Shown here piece after piece: positions 44,351-52,844 of a stretch of 64,000 nt of DNA. The stretch is from assembly GCA_024233215.1 (NCBI GenBank), contig JACKPW010000001.1, forward strand, positions 62,001 to 126,000. The letters run 5' to 3'. The position numbers and the translations under genes are program-made. This stretch comes from Verrucomicrobiales bacterium (lineage in GTDB: Bacteria > Verrucomicrobiota > Verrucomicrobiia > Limisphaerales > J093). The notes under the pieces were generated by a model that was not told the DNA's origin, made no database searches, and was given only the letters and a program-made list of their open reading frames with translations. Numbering within the stretch: the stretch's first letter is position 1; every line of letters begins with the position of its first letter.

Positions 44351-45403
44351 ATGACGATTTCCAGCATTCCTGTTCCGGGCGCGGCCGCGATGAGCGACGG
44401 ACTCGATCCCGCCGATGTGCCCCATCGCGTCCTGGCTTCGGGAGCCCGCATGCCCGCCATTGGCCTCGGCACCTTCGGTTCGGACCATGTGACCCCCAAG
44501 GCCGTGGCGGCGGCGGTGAAAGGGGCGGCCGCCGTCGGTTACCGGCACTTCGATTGCGCGTCGGTCTACGGTAACGAACGGGAGGTCGGCGGTGCCTTGC
44601 GCGAGATCGTCGCCGGCGGCATCCCGCGCGAGCAGCTGTGGATCACGTCCAAACTCTGGAACGACAAACACGGTGAGGCGGACGTCATTCCCCAATGCCG
44701 GCAGTCCCTCGCGGATCTTGGGCTCGATTACCTGGACACGTATCTGGTTCATTGGCCGTTCCCGAACTTCCATCCGCCCGGTTGCACGGTGGAGTCTCGC
44801 AGTGCCGATGCGCAGCCCTACATCCACGAGAACTACCTTCGGACGTGGCGGCAGATGGAGAAACTTGTTGAGTTGGGGTTGGTGAAGCACATCGGCACCT
44901 CGAACATGACGATTCCCAAGCTGCGTCTGCTGTTGCGCGACGCCGTGGTTCGACCTGCGGTGAACGAGATGGAACTGCACCCGCACTTCCAGCAACCGGG
45001 GTTGTTCCAGTTCGTGCGGGATGAGGGCATCGAACCGATCGGCTTTTGCCCCCTCGGATCGCCCAACCGGCCGGAGCGGGATCGCACCCCCGAGGACACG
45101 AATCCGCTGGAGGACCCGGTGATCGTTGCCATGGCCCGGGCGCACCGGGTTCATCCCGCGAGCATTTGCATCAAGTGGGGGGCGCAGCGCGGCCAGACGC
45201 CGATCCCGTTCTCGACCAATCCCGCCAACTACCTGGCCAATCTCAAGGCAGTGTCAGGAGACCCCTTGAGCGACGGGGAAATGCAGGCCATCGCCGGCAT
45301 CGATCGCAACTGCCGGCTCATCAAGGGCCAGGTCTTTCTCTGGAAGGAAGGCCAGTCCTGGGAGGATCTGTGGGATACGGATGGTGTGATCACGCCGCCC
45401 TGA
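44351..45403 (+). CDS. Aldo/keto reductase
   Basis: The ATG at 44351 gives 350 residues; a GTG four codons earlier is possible. The catalytic tetrad of the AKR TIM barrel is complete: Asp68 (RHFDCASVYGNE), Tyr73, Lys101 (WITSKLW) and His134 (LVHWPFPNF). GTSNM and the C-terminal NADPH-binding ICIKWGAQRGQTPIPF block are also present. It reduces an aldehyde or sugar with NAD(P)H, or oxidises a sugar in the reverse direction. As first gene of the AraC-controlled run with a fucose mutarotase, it may act on fucose or lactaldehyde, but this is inference. Confidence 0.93.
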   Translation: MTISSIPVPGAAAMSDGLDPADVPHRVLASGARMPAIGLGTFGSDHVTPKAVAAAVKGAAAVGYRHFDCASVYGNEREVGGALREIVAGGIPREQLWITSKLWNDKHGEADVIPQCRQSLADLGLDYLDTYLVHWPFPNFHPPGCTVESRSADAQPYIHENYLRTWRQMEKLVELGLVKHIGTSNMTIPKLRLLLRDAVVRPAVNEMELHPHFQQPGLFQFVRDEGIEPIGFCPLGSPNRPERDRTPEDTNPLEDPVIVAMARAHRVHPASICIKWGAQRGQTPIPFSTNPANYLANLKAVSGDPLSDGEMQAIAGIDRNCRLIKGQVFLWKEGQSWEDLWDTDGVITPP

Positions 45404-45449
45404 GCCGGTTCCGTTCTCCCCCTTTTCAACTGAACCCACCGTCAATGCC

Positions 45450-46514
45450 ATGAGCCCCATGAAAGCCGCCTACCTGCCCGGCGACAGCACCACCGTCCTG
45501 AAGGAAGCCTCCGTTCCCGAACCGGGTTACGGAGAGGTGTTGCTCCGGATGAAAGCCTCGACGATCTGCGGGTCCGACATCCGTTGCATCTATCACGAGC
45601 ACCTCGGGAAGGGACCCGAGGGATATCAGGGGGTCATCGCCGGTCATGAACCCGCCGGCCAGATCGTCAGGACCGGTCCCGGCTGCCGGCGGTTTCAGGA
45701 GGGGGACCGCGTCATCGTCTACCACATCTCGGGTTGCGGCGTGTGCAATGACTGTCGCCGCGGCTACATGATCTCCTGCACCAACCCGAAGTACCGTCGG
45801 GCCTACGGCTGGCAACGCGACGGTGGCATGGCGGATTACCTGCTGGCCGAGGAAAAGGACCTGGTCCTGCTGCCGGATGAATTGACCTTTGCCGACGGTG
45901 CCCAGGTGGCGTGCGGGTTTGGCACGGTGTACGAGGGACTTGAGAAGGTCGGCGTGAGCGGCAATGACGCGGTCCTGATCACCGGGCTCGGTCCCGTGGG
46001 ATTGGCGACCGGGATGCTCTGCCGCGCGATGGGAGCCCGCCGGATCATCGGGATCGATGTGGTATCCGAACGAATGGAACTGGCCAAACGGTTGGGCCTC
46101 TGCGACGCAGTGCTGGCTTCAGGAACGGACAATGTGTCGCAAGTCCTTGATCTGACCGGGGGCCACGGAGTCGAGCGCGCCGTGGATTGCTCGGCCCATC
46201 CCGTTGCCCGCGCCACGGCCATTCGTGCCACTCGCAAGTGGGGTCGCATCGTGCTGCTGGGCGAGGGGAACAGCGTGGAGTTCAATCCGTCGCCCGACAT
46301 GATCCACGATCAGAAGACGCTTTACGGTTCCTGGGTGACCTCGATCTGGAAGATGGAGGAACTCGTGGAGCGCCTGGTGCGATGGAACCTGCACCCGGCC
46401 GACCTGATCACTCACCGTTTCGCCTTGGACCACGTGGCCGATGCCTACTCGCTGATGGCCTCCGGCAAATGCGGCAAGGTCGCGGTCTGCTTTGACGAAG
46501 AACTGAAAGTGTAG
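45450..46514 (+). CDS. Zinc-dependent medium-chain dehydrogenase
   Basis: This 354-residue enzyme (start ATG at 45450) has all medium-chain alcohol dehydrogenase signatures: catalytic-zinc Cys in STICGSDIRC, GHEPAGQIV, the structural-zinc cysteines in GCGVCNDCRRGYMISC and the NAD-binding ITGLGPVGLATG. Relatives oxidise polyols, threonine or sugars such as sorbitol, galactitol and L-fucose. It follows the aldo/keto reductase by 46 bases and probably works in the same sugar-oxidation route. The exact substrate is open. Confidence 0.93.
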   Translation: MSPMKAAYLPGDSTTVLKEASVPEPGYGEVLLRMKASTICGSDIRCIYHEHLGKGPEGYQGVIAGHEPAGQIVRTGPGCRRFQEGDRVIVYHISGCGVCNDCRRGYMISCTNPKYRRAYGWQRDGGMADYLLAEEKDLVLLPDELTFADGAQVACGFGTVYEGLEKVGVSGNDAVLITGLGPVGLATGMLCRAMGARRIIGIDVVSERMELAKRLGLCDAVLASGTDNVSQVLDLTGGHGVERAVDCSAHPVARATAIRATRKWGRIVLLGEGNSVEFNPSPDMIHDQKTLYGSWVTSIWKMEELVERLVRWNLHPADLITHRFALDHVADAYSLMASGKCGKVAVCFDEELKV

Positions 46515-46527
46515 CTCCGAACAACTC

Positions 46528-46681
46528 ACCACGAATGAACACGAATTCACACGAATCTACCACGGACGCCGAGCGTCTTCGGGAGGTGGCTCAGCCCTTG
46601 CGAAGGGCAACGTGGCTACGACTCGAGAGCACCACCGCGCAGGCCCTTGGGGATTCGTGTGAATTCGTGTTCATTCGTGGT
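46528..46681. repeat. CCACGAAT inverted-repeat element with perfect 30-bp arms
   Basis: The left arm 46528-46557 (ACCACGAATGAACACGAATT...) and the right arm 46652-46681 are exact 30-bp reverse complements around a 94-base centre. It lies inside the catabolic gene run, between the dehydrogenase and fucose mutarotase genes, where its RNA could form a long hairpin and reduce downstream expression. Same family as 39525, 52536 and the split copy around 57459. Confidence 0.85.
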
Positions 46682-46699
46682 TAACCCTCCTTCCACGAA

Positions 46700-47140
46700 A
46701 TGCTCAAAGGAATCGCACCCTGCATCAGCCCCGAACTCTTGAAAGTGCTCGCCGAGATGGGCCACGTCGACGAACTGATCCTGGCTGACGCACACTTTCC
46801 CGGCCACACCATGAACCCCCGCGTCCTGCGGGCCGACGGCCTCGGCATCGCGACACTGCTCGACGGGATCCTCCCGTTGTTCGAGTTGGACAGTTACGCC
46901 GACCCGCTGGTGATGATGGCGGCGGTTGAGGGCGACCAACTGGACCCTGCGGTGGAGGCGAGGTACCTGGCCGCCGTCCAACGGCATGTGCCGCAAGCCG
47001 GACCGCCCGTGCGCATCGATCGCTTCGCCTTCTATGACCGTGCCCGGCAGGCGTTCGCCGTGGTGATGACCGGCGAGACCGCGAAGTACGGCAACATCCT
47101 CCTCAAGAAGGGGGTCACGCCGGTGGTGTCCCAACACTGA
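46700..47140 (+). CDS. fucU: RbsD/FucU-family sugar mutarotase (L-fucose mutarotase-like)
   Basis: This 146-residue protein (start ATG at 46700) matches FucU length and motifs: LLKVLAEMGHVDELILADAHFP at the N-terminus, with the conserved Asp/His, and the C-terminal GETAKYGNILLKKGV, diagnostic of the FucU branch over RbsD. FucU interconverts the alpha and beta anomers of L-fucose so that downstream enzymes can use it. Its neighbours, an alpha-L-fucosidase and two oxidoreductases, support a role in L-fucose breakdown. It overlaps no other gene and sits ten bases before a glycosidase gene. Confidence 0.92.
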   Translation: MLKGIAPCISPELLKVLAEMGHVDELILADAHFPGHTMNPRVLRADGLGIATLLDGILPLFELDSYADPLVMMAAVEGDQLDPAVEARYLAAVQRHVPQAGPPVRIDRFAFYDRARQAFAVVMTGETAKYGNILLKKGVTPVVSQH

Positions 47141-47150
47141 AGGGCGAACC

Positions 47151-48866
47151 GTGAAACCCCTGCAATTGACTGTCTGGACGTCCTTTCTGGCTGCTTGGGG
47201 CCTGATTTCCGTTTCAGGCATGGCCCAGGATACCCAGCGGGAGAGGCCGGAGGCATGGAGGGCGCTGGTCTACGGCGGTCGGTTCATGGACCGCTTCCTG
47301 CCGAGCCCCGTGAGGAACCCGCTCACGTCCGGTACCTGGGGGGTGGATGCGGTCAAGCCGCGCGATGTGCTGATCGGGATCGAGGAACCGGACTGGTCGT
47401 ATTGGGGGGGCAACATCAAGCAGGTCGGCGATGCCTATCACCTCTTTGTGTGTCGCTGGCCGGAGGGGCACCCCAAAGGCCACATGGCGTGGCCGGAATC
47501 CGAAGTCGTTCACGCTGTTGCGCCCCATTCATGGGGTCCGTTCAAGGCGGTCCAGGTGATCGGCCCGGGGCACAATCCGGAAATCTATCGGGCCAGGGAC
47601 GGCAGTTACGTCCTGTACGTGATCGGTGGCTACTACCACGCGCCGGCAATTGCCGGCCCTTGGACGAGAAAGACATTCAGCTTCAACCCCCGCGGTCGTC
47701 GGATCATCGAGGGTCTCAGCAACCTCAGTTTCGCCCCCCGGGAAGACGGCTCGGTGCTCATGGTCTGCCGGGGCGGCGGCATCTGGGTCAGCGAGGACGG
47801 TCTCGGCCCCTGGCAACAGGTGTCGAACCGGCGCGTCTATCCCGACGTGGAAGGCGCCTTCGAGGATCCCGTCATCTGGCGGACCGGGGTCCAATACCAC
47901 ATGATCGTCAATGACTGGCGCGGCCGCATCGCCTGGTACCTTCGTTCCAAGGACGGTTTCGAATGGAAGGTCGACCCCGGGGAGGCCTACATGCCCGGCA
48001 TCGACCGTTACGAGGACGGCACGAACGTGGACTGGTACAAGTATGAGCGGCTCAAGCTCCTCCAGGATGACCACGGGCGCCCCTACCAGGCCAATTTCGC
48101 TGTCATCGACTACTCGAAATGGGAGGACAAGCCGAACGACATTCACTCGTCGAAGAACATCACCATTCCGCTGACGGTTGAACGCCTCATTGCCGTGCTC
48201 GACGCGGACCCCATTCGTCAGGACACCCGGGCCATCCGGCTCAAGGTCATGGCGGAGGCGGGGTTTGATCCGGGGAAGGACATGGACCTGGGCTCGCTCC
48301 GTTTCGGAACCCCCGACGAGGTGAACTTCGGACGCGGCTGCCGGGTCACCGGATCGAGGGCCGACGGGGACGACCTCATCCTTACCTTCGACGGCCGGGG
48401 CAACGGCTTCACGGCGGACCACTTTGCGGGCAAGTTGCTCGGCCGGACTCCCACCGGGAAGCTGCTTTTCGGTTACTCCCGATTGCCCGGTGTGACCTAC
48501 GGAGATGCCTTCTTGTCGGCGGACCTGCCGCGCGTGCACCTCGAAAACGGCCGGCTCCAAGTCCGCCTGGACATCAAGAACGTCGGTCTGACCGCTTCCC
48601 GGGCCGGAGAACTGATTGTCCGGTTCCAAGCCGGGAACGTGGATCACGCTTTCAGTCTTCCGGCTCCTTCACTGACGCCGCTTCAGGAGACGACCTTGAC
48701 GGGTTTCCCGCCGTTCGAGCTGGATCCGGAACTGGCGTACCAAGTCAAGGTGACCGCTTCGTGGCAGAAGATTCCCCTGTTCGAGACCGAACCCCACAAG
48801 AAAGCGCCATTGCTCAAGGTGGAAGCGGCTTCCCCTGGACCCGATGGCGCCCCGCAGAACCCATGA
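47151..48866 (+). CDS. Secreted five-bladed-propeller glycoside hydrolase (GH43/GH117-like)
   Basis: This 571-residue protein starts at the ATG... a GTG-type start at 47151 (VKPLQLTVWTSFLAAWGLI) and carries a signal peptide ending near SGMAQ. Residues 75-360 have propeller-blade patterns with acidic residues in positions used by clan GH-F-like enzymes: GGNIKQVGDAYHLFVCRW, HNPEIYRARDGSYVLY, GLSNLSFAPREDG and AFEDPVIWRTGVQYHM. A beta-sandwich C-terminal domain (365-565) follows. I could not place it in a numbered family. It is ten bases after fucU and one base before the fucosidase gene, so it is an integral part of the glycan locus. Confidence 0.78.
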   Translation: MKPLQLTVWTSFLAAWGLISVSGMAQDTQRERPEAWRALVYGGRFMDRFLPSPVRNPLTSGTWGVDAVKPRDVLIGIEEPDWSYWGGNIKQVGDAYHLFVCRWPEGHPKGHMAWPESEVVHAVAPHSWGPFKAVQVIGPGHNPEIYRARDGSYVLYVIGGYYHAPAIAGPWTRKTFSFNPRGRRIIEGLSNLSFAPREDGSVLMVCRGGGIWVSEDGLGPWQQVSNRRVYPDVEGAFEDPVIWRTGVQYHMIVNDWRGRIAWYLRSKDGFEWKVDPGEAYMPGIDRYEDGTNVDWYKYERLKLLQDDHGRPYQANFAVIDYSKWEDKPNDIHSSKNITIPLTVERLIAVLDADPIRQDTRAIRLKVMAEAGFDPGKDMDLGSLRFGTPDEVNFGRGCRVTGSRADGDDLILTFDGRGNGFTADHFAGKLLGRTPTGKLLFGYSRLPGVTYGDAFLSADLPRVHLENGRLQVRLDIKNVGLTASRAGELIVRFQAGNVDHAFSLPAPSLTPLQETTLTGFPPFELDPELAYQVKVTASWQKIPLFETEPHKKAPLLKVEAASPGPDGAPQNP

Positions 48867-48867
48867 G

Positions 48868-50757
48868 ATGACGACGATGATCAAACGACATCTTCACTTC
48901 CTGACCATTTCCGTTCTCGCCTCCGGCTGGCTGGTCGGCCGCGCGCAGCCTTACGAACCGAATTGGGATTCGCTCAAGCAACACCCGGACGCGCCCGAGT
49001 GGTTTCGCGACGCCAAGCTGGGCATCTACTTTCATTGGGGCGTCTATTCGGTGCCCGCGTTTGCCAGCGAGTGGTATCCGCGGATGATGTTCCTCAAGGG
49101 CGACCGGGTGAACCTCCACCACATCGCCACTTACGGGGACCCGGCGGAATACGGCTACGACAAGTTCGCGGAGCAGTGGAAGACGCCGAAGTTCGATGCC
49201 GCGGAATGGGCGGCGTTGTTCCAGCGGGCGGGGGCGCGCTTCGCCGGCCCGGTGGCGGAGCATCATGACGGCTTCTCCCTTTGGAACAGTGCCGTGACTC
49301 CCTGGAACGCCGTGAACAAGGGACCGCATCGGGACATTGTCGGGGAACTCGGGGCGGCCATGCGCGCGCAGGGCCTGAAGTTCATCACCACCTTCCACCA
49401 CGCCCGCAATCACTACGGCCACTTCGACGGGATGGTGAAGGACTACCCGCAGGCGATGGCCGATCCCGAGGTGGCGATCCTCTACGGGCAGATGCCCACC
49501 CCCAAGTTCCACGAATTCTGGTTGGCCAAGCTCAAGGAGGTCATCGACCAGTATCAGCCCGACATCATGTGGTTCGACAGTTGGCTCGACCAGATTCCGG
49601 AGGACTATCGGCAGCGGTTCTGCGCCTATTACCTGAACTCAGCGGCCCAGTGGGGCAGGGAGGTCGTGATCGTCCGCAAACAAAATGACCTGCCCATCGA
49701 GTTCACCGTCAACGACCACGAGAAATCGCGGGAGAGCAAATCATCACCACGGGTTTGGATGACCGACGACACCATCAGCACGGGCAGTTGGTGTTACACC
49801 CAGGACCTCAAGATCAAACCGGCCTCGAAGGTGATCCACGCCCTCATCGACACCGTGGCGAAGAACGGGGTCGTTCTGCTGAACATCTCCCCGATGGCCG
49901 ATGGCACCATCCCGGATGATCAGCGCGGCGTGCTGGAGGAACTCGGCGACTGGCTGCGGGTGAACGGCGAGGGGATCTACGCGACGCGCCCGTGGAAGGT
50001 GTTCGGCGAAGGTCCGACCGTGGAGCCCGAAGGCGGCTTCTCGGCGAGTGGTAAATTCCTGCGACTGGAGTATTCGGCGGAGGACATCCGTTACACGCAG
50101 AGCAAGGACGGTCGCACGCTGTACGCGTTCACGCTGGGGTGGCCCGGGGGCGAGATCGTGTTTTCCGCCGTCAAGATCAGGTCGGCCGGGCCGATGGCCA
50201 GAGTTCGGATGTTGGGTGGTCAGGAAGACCTGAAGTATTCGTTGAACGATCAGGGAAGGCTGGTGGTTCATCTGCCGGACCTGCCGGAAGCGAATCGGCC
50301 GGCGCGCCATGCCTTTGGCTTCGAGTTGACCGGGTTTGACATCGAGGCGGCCCGGCCGATCCGGCACGTGCCGCCCGTGGTGCTGTCGGCTGATCAAGCC
50401 GTATTGGACGGCGCCGCGATCGCGGTTGAGCAGAAGAACGGCCGGCCGAACATTGGCTTCTGGGACAACCCGTCCGAGAGTGCCCACTGGCTCGTCAAGA
50501 TCCCCGAACCCGGCACCTACGCGGTGGAGGGCGAGTTCGCGGCGACGTCCGGCAACAGCCGCCTGATCCTCCGTTGCGGCGATCAAGCGATCGCGTTCAA
50601 GGCGCCCAATACCGGGGACTTCGGGAGGACTCTGAAGGCCGGGGTGGGGGAACTCACCTTCGATCAAGCCGGGGTCCAGCATCTGGTTCTCGCCGCGAAT
50701 CCAGCCGGCTGGCGCGCCGTGAACGTCTGGCAACTCCAGTTGACTTTCCGGCCCTGA
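48868..50757 (+). CDS. GH29 alpha-L-fucosidase
   Basis: The ATG at 48868 (one base after the previous stop) gives 629 residues with a signal peptide (HFLTISVLASGWLVGRA); ATG at 48877 is also possible. The GH29 domain is clear: WFRDAKLGIYFHWGVYSVP, SEWYPRMM, the AEHHDGFSLWNS block and the nucleophile Asp237 in PDIMWFDSW. The catalytic domain is followed by a beta domain and a carbohydrate-binding-like C-terminal region (residues 510-625). It releases L-fucose from glycan ends outside the cytoplasm, feeding the mutarotase and dehydrogenases encoded upstream. Confidence 0.95.
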   Translation: MTTMIKRHLHFLTISVLASGWLVGRAQPYEPNWDSLKQHPDAPEWFRDAKLGIYFHWGVYSVPAFASEWYPRMMFLKGDRVNLHHIATYGDPAEYGYDKFAEQWKTPKFDAAEWAALFQRAGARFAGPVAEHHDGFSLWNSAVTPWNAVNKGPHRDIVGELGAAMRAQGLKFITTFHHARNHYGHFDGMVKDYPQAMADPEVAILYGQMPTPKFHEFWLAKLKEVIDQYQPDIMWFDSWLDQIPEDYRQRFCAYYLNSAAQWGREVVIVRKQNDLPIEFTVNDHEKSRESKSSPRVWMTDDTISTGSWCYTQDLKIKPASKVIHALIDTVAKNGVVLLNISPMADGTIPDDQRGVLEELGDWLRVNGEGIYATRPWKVFGEGPTVEPEGGFSASGKFLRLEYSAEDIRYTQSKDGRTLYAFTLGWPGGEIVFSAVKIRSAGPMARVRMLGGQEDLKYSLNDQGRLVVHLPDLPEANRPARHAFGFELTGFDIEAARPIRHVPPVVLSADQAVLDGAAIAVEQKNGRPNIGFWDNPSESAHWLVKIPEPGTYAVEGEFAATSGNSRLILRCGDQAIAFKAPNTGDFGRTLKAGVGELTFDQAGVQHLVLAANPAGWRAVNVWQLQLTFRP

Positions 50758-50776
50758 ACCGGACCTTACGCCCGCA

Positions 50777-52513
50777 ATGAAACGCTTACTGTCCCGTCTC
50801 GTTGGTACCTGTCTGGCCGCCGGACTTCTTCAAGGTGCGGCCCGCCCGAATGTCATTCTCGTGATGAGTGATGACCAGGGCTATGGCGACGTGGCGTGTC
50901 TTGGCAACACGATGATCCACACGCCAAACCTGGACCGGTTACACGGGCAAAGCGTGCGGCTGACGAACTTCCACGTGGACCCGACCTGTTCGCCGACGCG
51001 ATCCGCGTTGATGACGGGGCATTACTCCACGCGTGCCGGAGTGTGGCACACCATTGCCGGCCGTTCGCTGCTCTACGCCGATGAAGTGACGATGGCCGAC
51101 GTCTTTGCCGCGGCGGGCTATGCGACCGGCGTCTTCGGCAAGTGGCACCTGGGTGACAACTATCCGATGCGCCCGCAGGACCGGGGTTTTCAGGAAGTCC
51201 TGGTTCTGGGCGGGGGCGGGATCGGACAGACCCCGGATTACTGGGGTAACGACTACTTCGACGACACGTATTGGCACAACGGCCGGTTGGAGAAGGAAAT
51301 GGGTTATTGCACGGACGTGTTCTTCGATCATGCGCTGAAGTTCATCGACAACCGCCGGGACCGTCCGTTCTTTCTCTACCTGCCCACCAACGTCGCCCAT
51401 GGGCCGTTCAACGTCGCAGATAGCTACAGCAAGCCCTATCGCGACCGGGGCGTTCCCGCTACCATGGCGAACTTCTACGGCATGATCGACAACCTCGACG
51501 AGAACGTGGGGCGGTTGTTGACGCATCTTGAACAAGTCGGTTTGGCGGAGAACACCATCCTCATCTTCATGACCGACAACGGCACCGCCGCGGGGGTGGC
51601 CAATCCGAACCGGCAGCAAACGGCCGGGGGCAACGCCCCAACGTGGACCGGGTTCAACGCGGGAATGCGCGGTCAGAAGGGATCCCAATACGAAGGCGGC
51701 CACCGGGTGCCGTGTTTCTGGCGCTGGCCGGCGGGTGGGATTGGGGGAGGCAAGGACGTGGGGCGGTTGGCGGCCCATTTCGATCTGTTGCCGACGCTGA
51801 TCGAGTTGTGCGGGCTGAGCAAACCGCCGGGCGTGCACTTCGATGGCCGCAGCCTGGCGCCGTTGCTCAAGGGGCAGGAAGCGGGCTGGCCGGACCGAAC
51901 GCTATTCGTCAGCGTCCAGCGCCAGGAGCTCCCGCCGAAATGGGTTCGCAGCGCCGCGATGACGGATCGCTGGCGGCTGGTCAACGGGGAAGAGCTTTAC
52001 GACCTGCCGGCCGATCCCGGTCAGCAGGCGGATGTCGCCGCGAAGCATCCCGAGGTCGTGGCCTCTCTGCGCGCTGCCTACGAGGATTGGTGGTCAGACA
52101 TGCAGCCGGCGATGGCGCGCTACGCAAGAATCGTGGTGGGTGCTCCGGAGGCAAACCCCACGAGCCTGACCTGCCACGACTGGCATTCGGACCAGGTGCC
52201 CTGGAACCAGGGCGCGATCCGGTCGGCTCCGTGGGCGAATGGCTGGTGGGCGATCGAGGTCGCCCGGCCGGGAACGTACGAGTTCACGCTGCGGCAACAA
52301 CCGGCGGAAGCCGCGTTTCCCATCCAGGCCACGCAGGCGCGGGTCAGGGTGGGGGAAGCGGAGACCGCTGCGAGCGTGCCTGCGGGCGCAACCAGCGTGA
52401 CTCTGACCCTCGACCTGCAGCCCGGTTCCGCGCGTCTCGAAACGTCGTTCACGGATGAAGAGGCCGGCAAATCGCGCGGCGCCTTCTATATCGATATCAA
52501 CCGCAAGGACTAA
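50777..52513 (+). CDS. Secreted S1 arylsulfatase with C-terminal beta domain
   Basis: This 578-residue protein (start ATG at 50777) has a signal peptide (LVGTCLAAGLLQGAA). Formylglycine signature C71-S-P-T-R75; metal-binding VILVMSDDQGYGDVA; GKWHLGDNYPM; and FMTDNGTA. After the sulfatase fold (to about residue 450) a beta-rich domain of about 110 residues (GWWAIEVARPGTYEFTLRQ ... ) follows, of a kind that often ends sugar-acting sulfatases of this phylum. It begins 19 bases after the fucosidase gene. By context it removes sulfate from fucose or galactose units, with the position unknown. Confidence 0.94.
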   Translation: MKRLLSRLVGTCLAAGLLQGAARPNVILVMSDDQGYGDVACLGNTMIHTPNLDRLHGQSVRLTNFHVDPTCSPTRSALMTGHYSTRAGVWHTIAGRSLLYADEVTMADVFAAAGYATGVFGKWHLGDNYPMRPQDRGFQEVLVLGGGGIGQTPDYWGNDYFDDTYWHNGRLEKEMGYCTDVFFDHALKFIDNRRDRPFFLYLPTNVAHGPFNVADSYSKPYRDRGVPATMANFYGMIDNLDENVGRLLTHLEQVGLAENTILIFMTDNGTAAGVANPNRQQTAGGNAPTWTGFNAGMRGQKGSQYEGGHRVPCFWRWPAGGIGGGKDVGRLAAHFDLLPTLIELCGLSKPPGVHFDGRSLAPLLKGQEAGWPDRTLFVSVQRQELPPKWVRSAAMTDRWRLVNGEELYDLPADPGQQADVAAKHPEVVASLRAAYEDWWSDMQPAMARYARIVVGAPEANPTSLTCHDWHSDQVPWNQGAIRSAPWANGWWAIEVARPGTYEFTLRQQPAEAAFPIQATQARVRVGEAETAASVPAGATSVTLTLDLQPGSARLETSFTDEEAGKSRGAFYIDINRKD

Positions 52514-52535
52514 CTCACATCCTTACAGGGGAGGG

Positions 52536-52686
52536 AACCACGAAATCCACCAATTGCACGAAAGCAGCGGGAAGCTGCGGTCCGCGTCATGGTCTGCGGA
52601 ATCACCGTTCGGTGATCGGGGCTGAGCCACGAGACCATCGGCAGCGACTCGCGTTTCCTTTCGTGTAATTCGTGTGTTTCGTGGTT
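52536..52686. repeat. CCACGAA-type inverted-repeat element
   Basis: Left arm AACCACGAAATCCACCAATT near 52536 (continuing GCACGAAA to 52563) pairs imperfectly with the right arm TTTCGTGTAATTCGTGTGTT (then TCGTGGTT, to 52686). The centre is GC-rich and about 95 bases long. Confidence 0.75.
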
Positions 52687-52739
52687 CCATTGAATCGATG
52701 CCTCGAAGATTGTCCGAAAACTCCCAGAACCACGTAGCC

Positions 52740-52806
52740 GACGTGAGGAGGCTGATTCACACCGCTCAGACCACGGGTGGTCCATGGTCTTGAGCCTCCT
52801 CACGTC
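52740..52806. repeat. Long hairpin with perfect 14-bp stem
   Basis: GACGTGAGGAGGCT (52740-52753) and AGCCTCCTCACGTC (52793-52806) pair perfectly; the 39-base loop contains a second small palindrome (GACCACGGGTGGTC). GTAGCC precedes it and GCAGCCACGG follows, echoing the REP flanks elsewhere. It ends 38 bases before the next sulfatase ATG. Confidence 0.75.
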
Positions 52807-52844
52807 AGCAGCCACGGTTTCTTAAACTCCCTCTCGAAACCATC

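Larger units (their letters stand above)
52514..52844. other. Intergenic region with two inverted-repeat structures
   Basis: This 331-base gap within the sulfatase run holds a CCACGAA element and a separate 14-bp-stem hairpin, both listed. No gene was seen. Confidence 0.6.
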
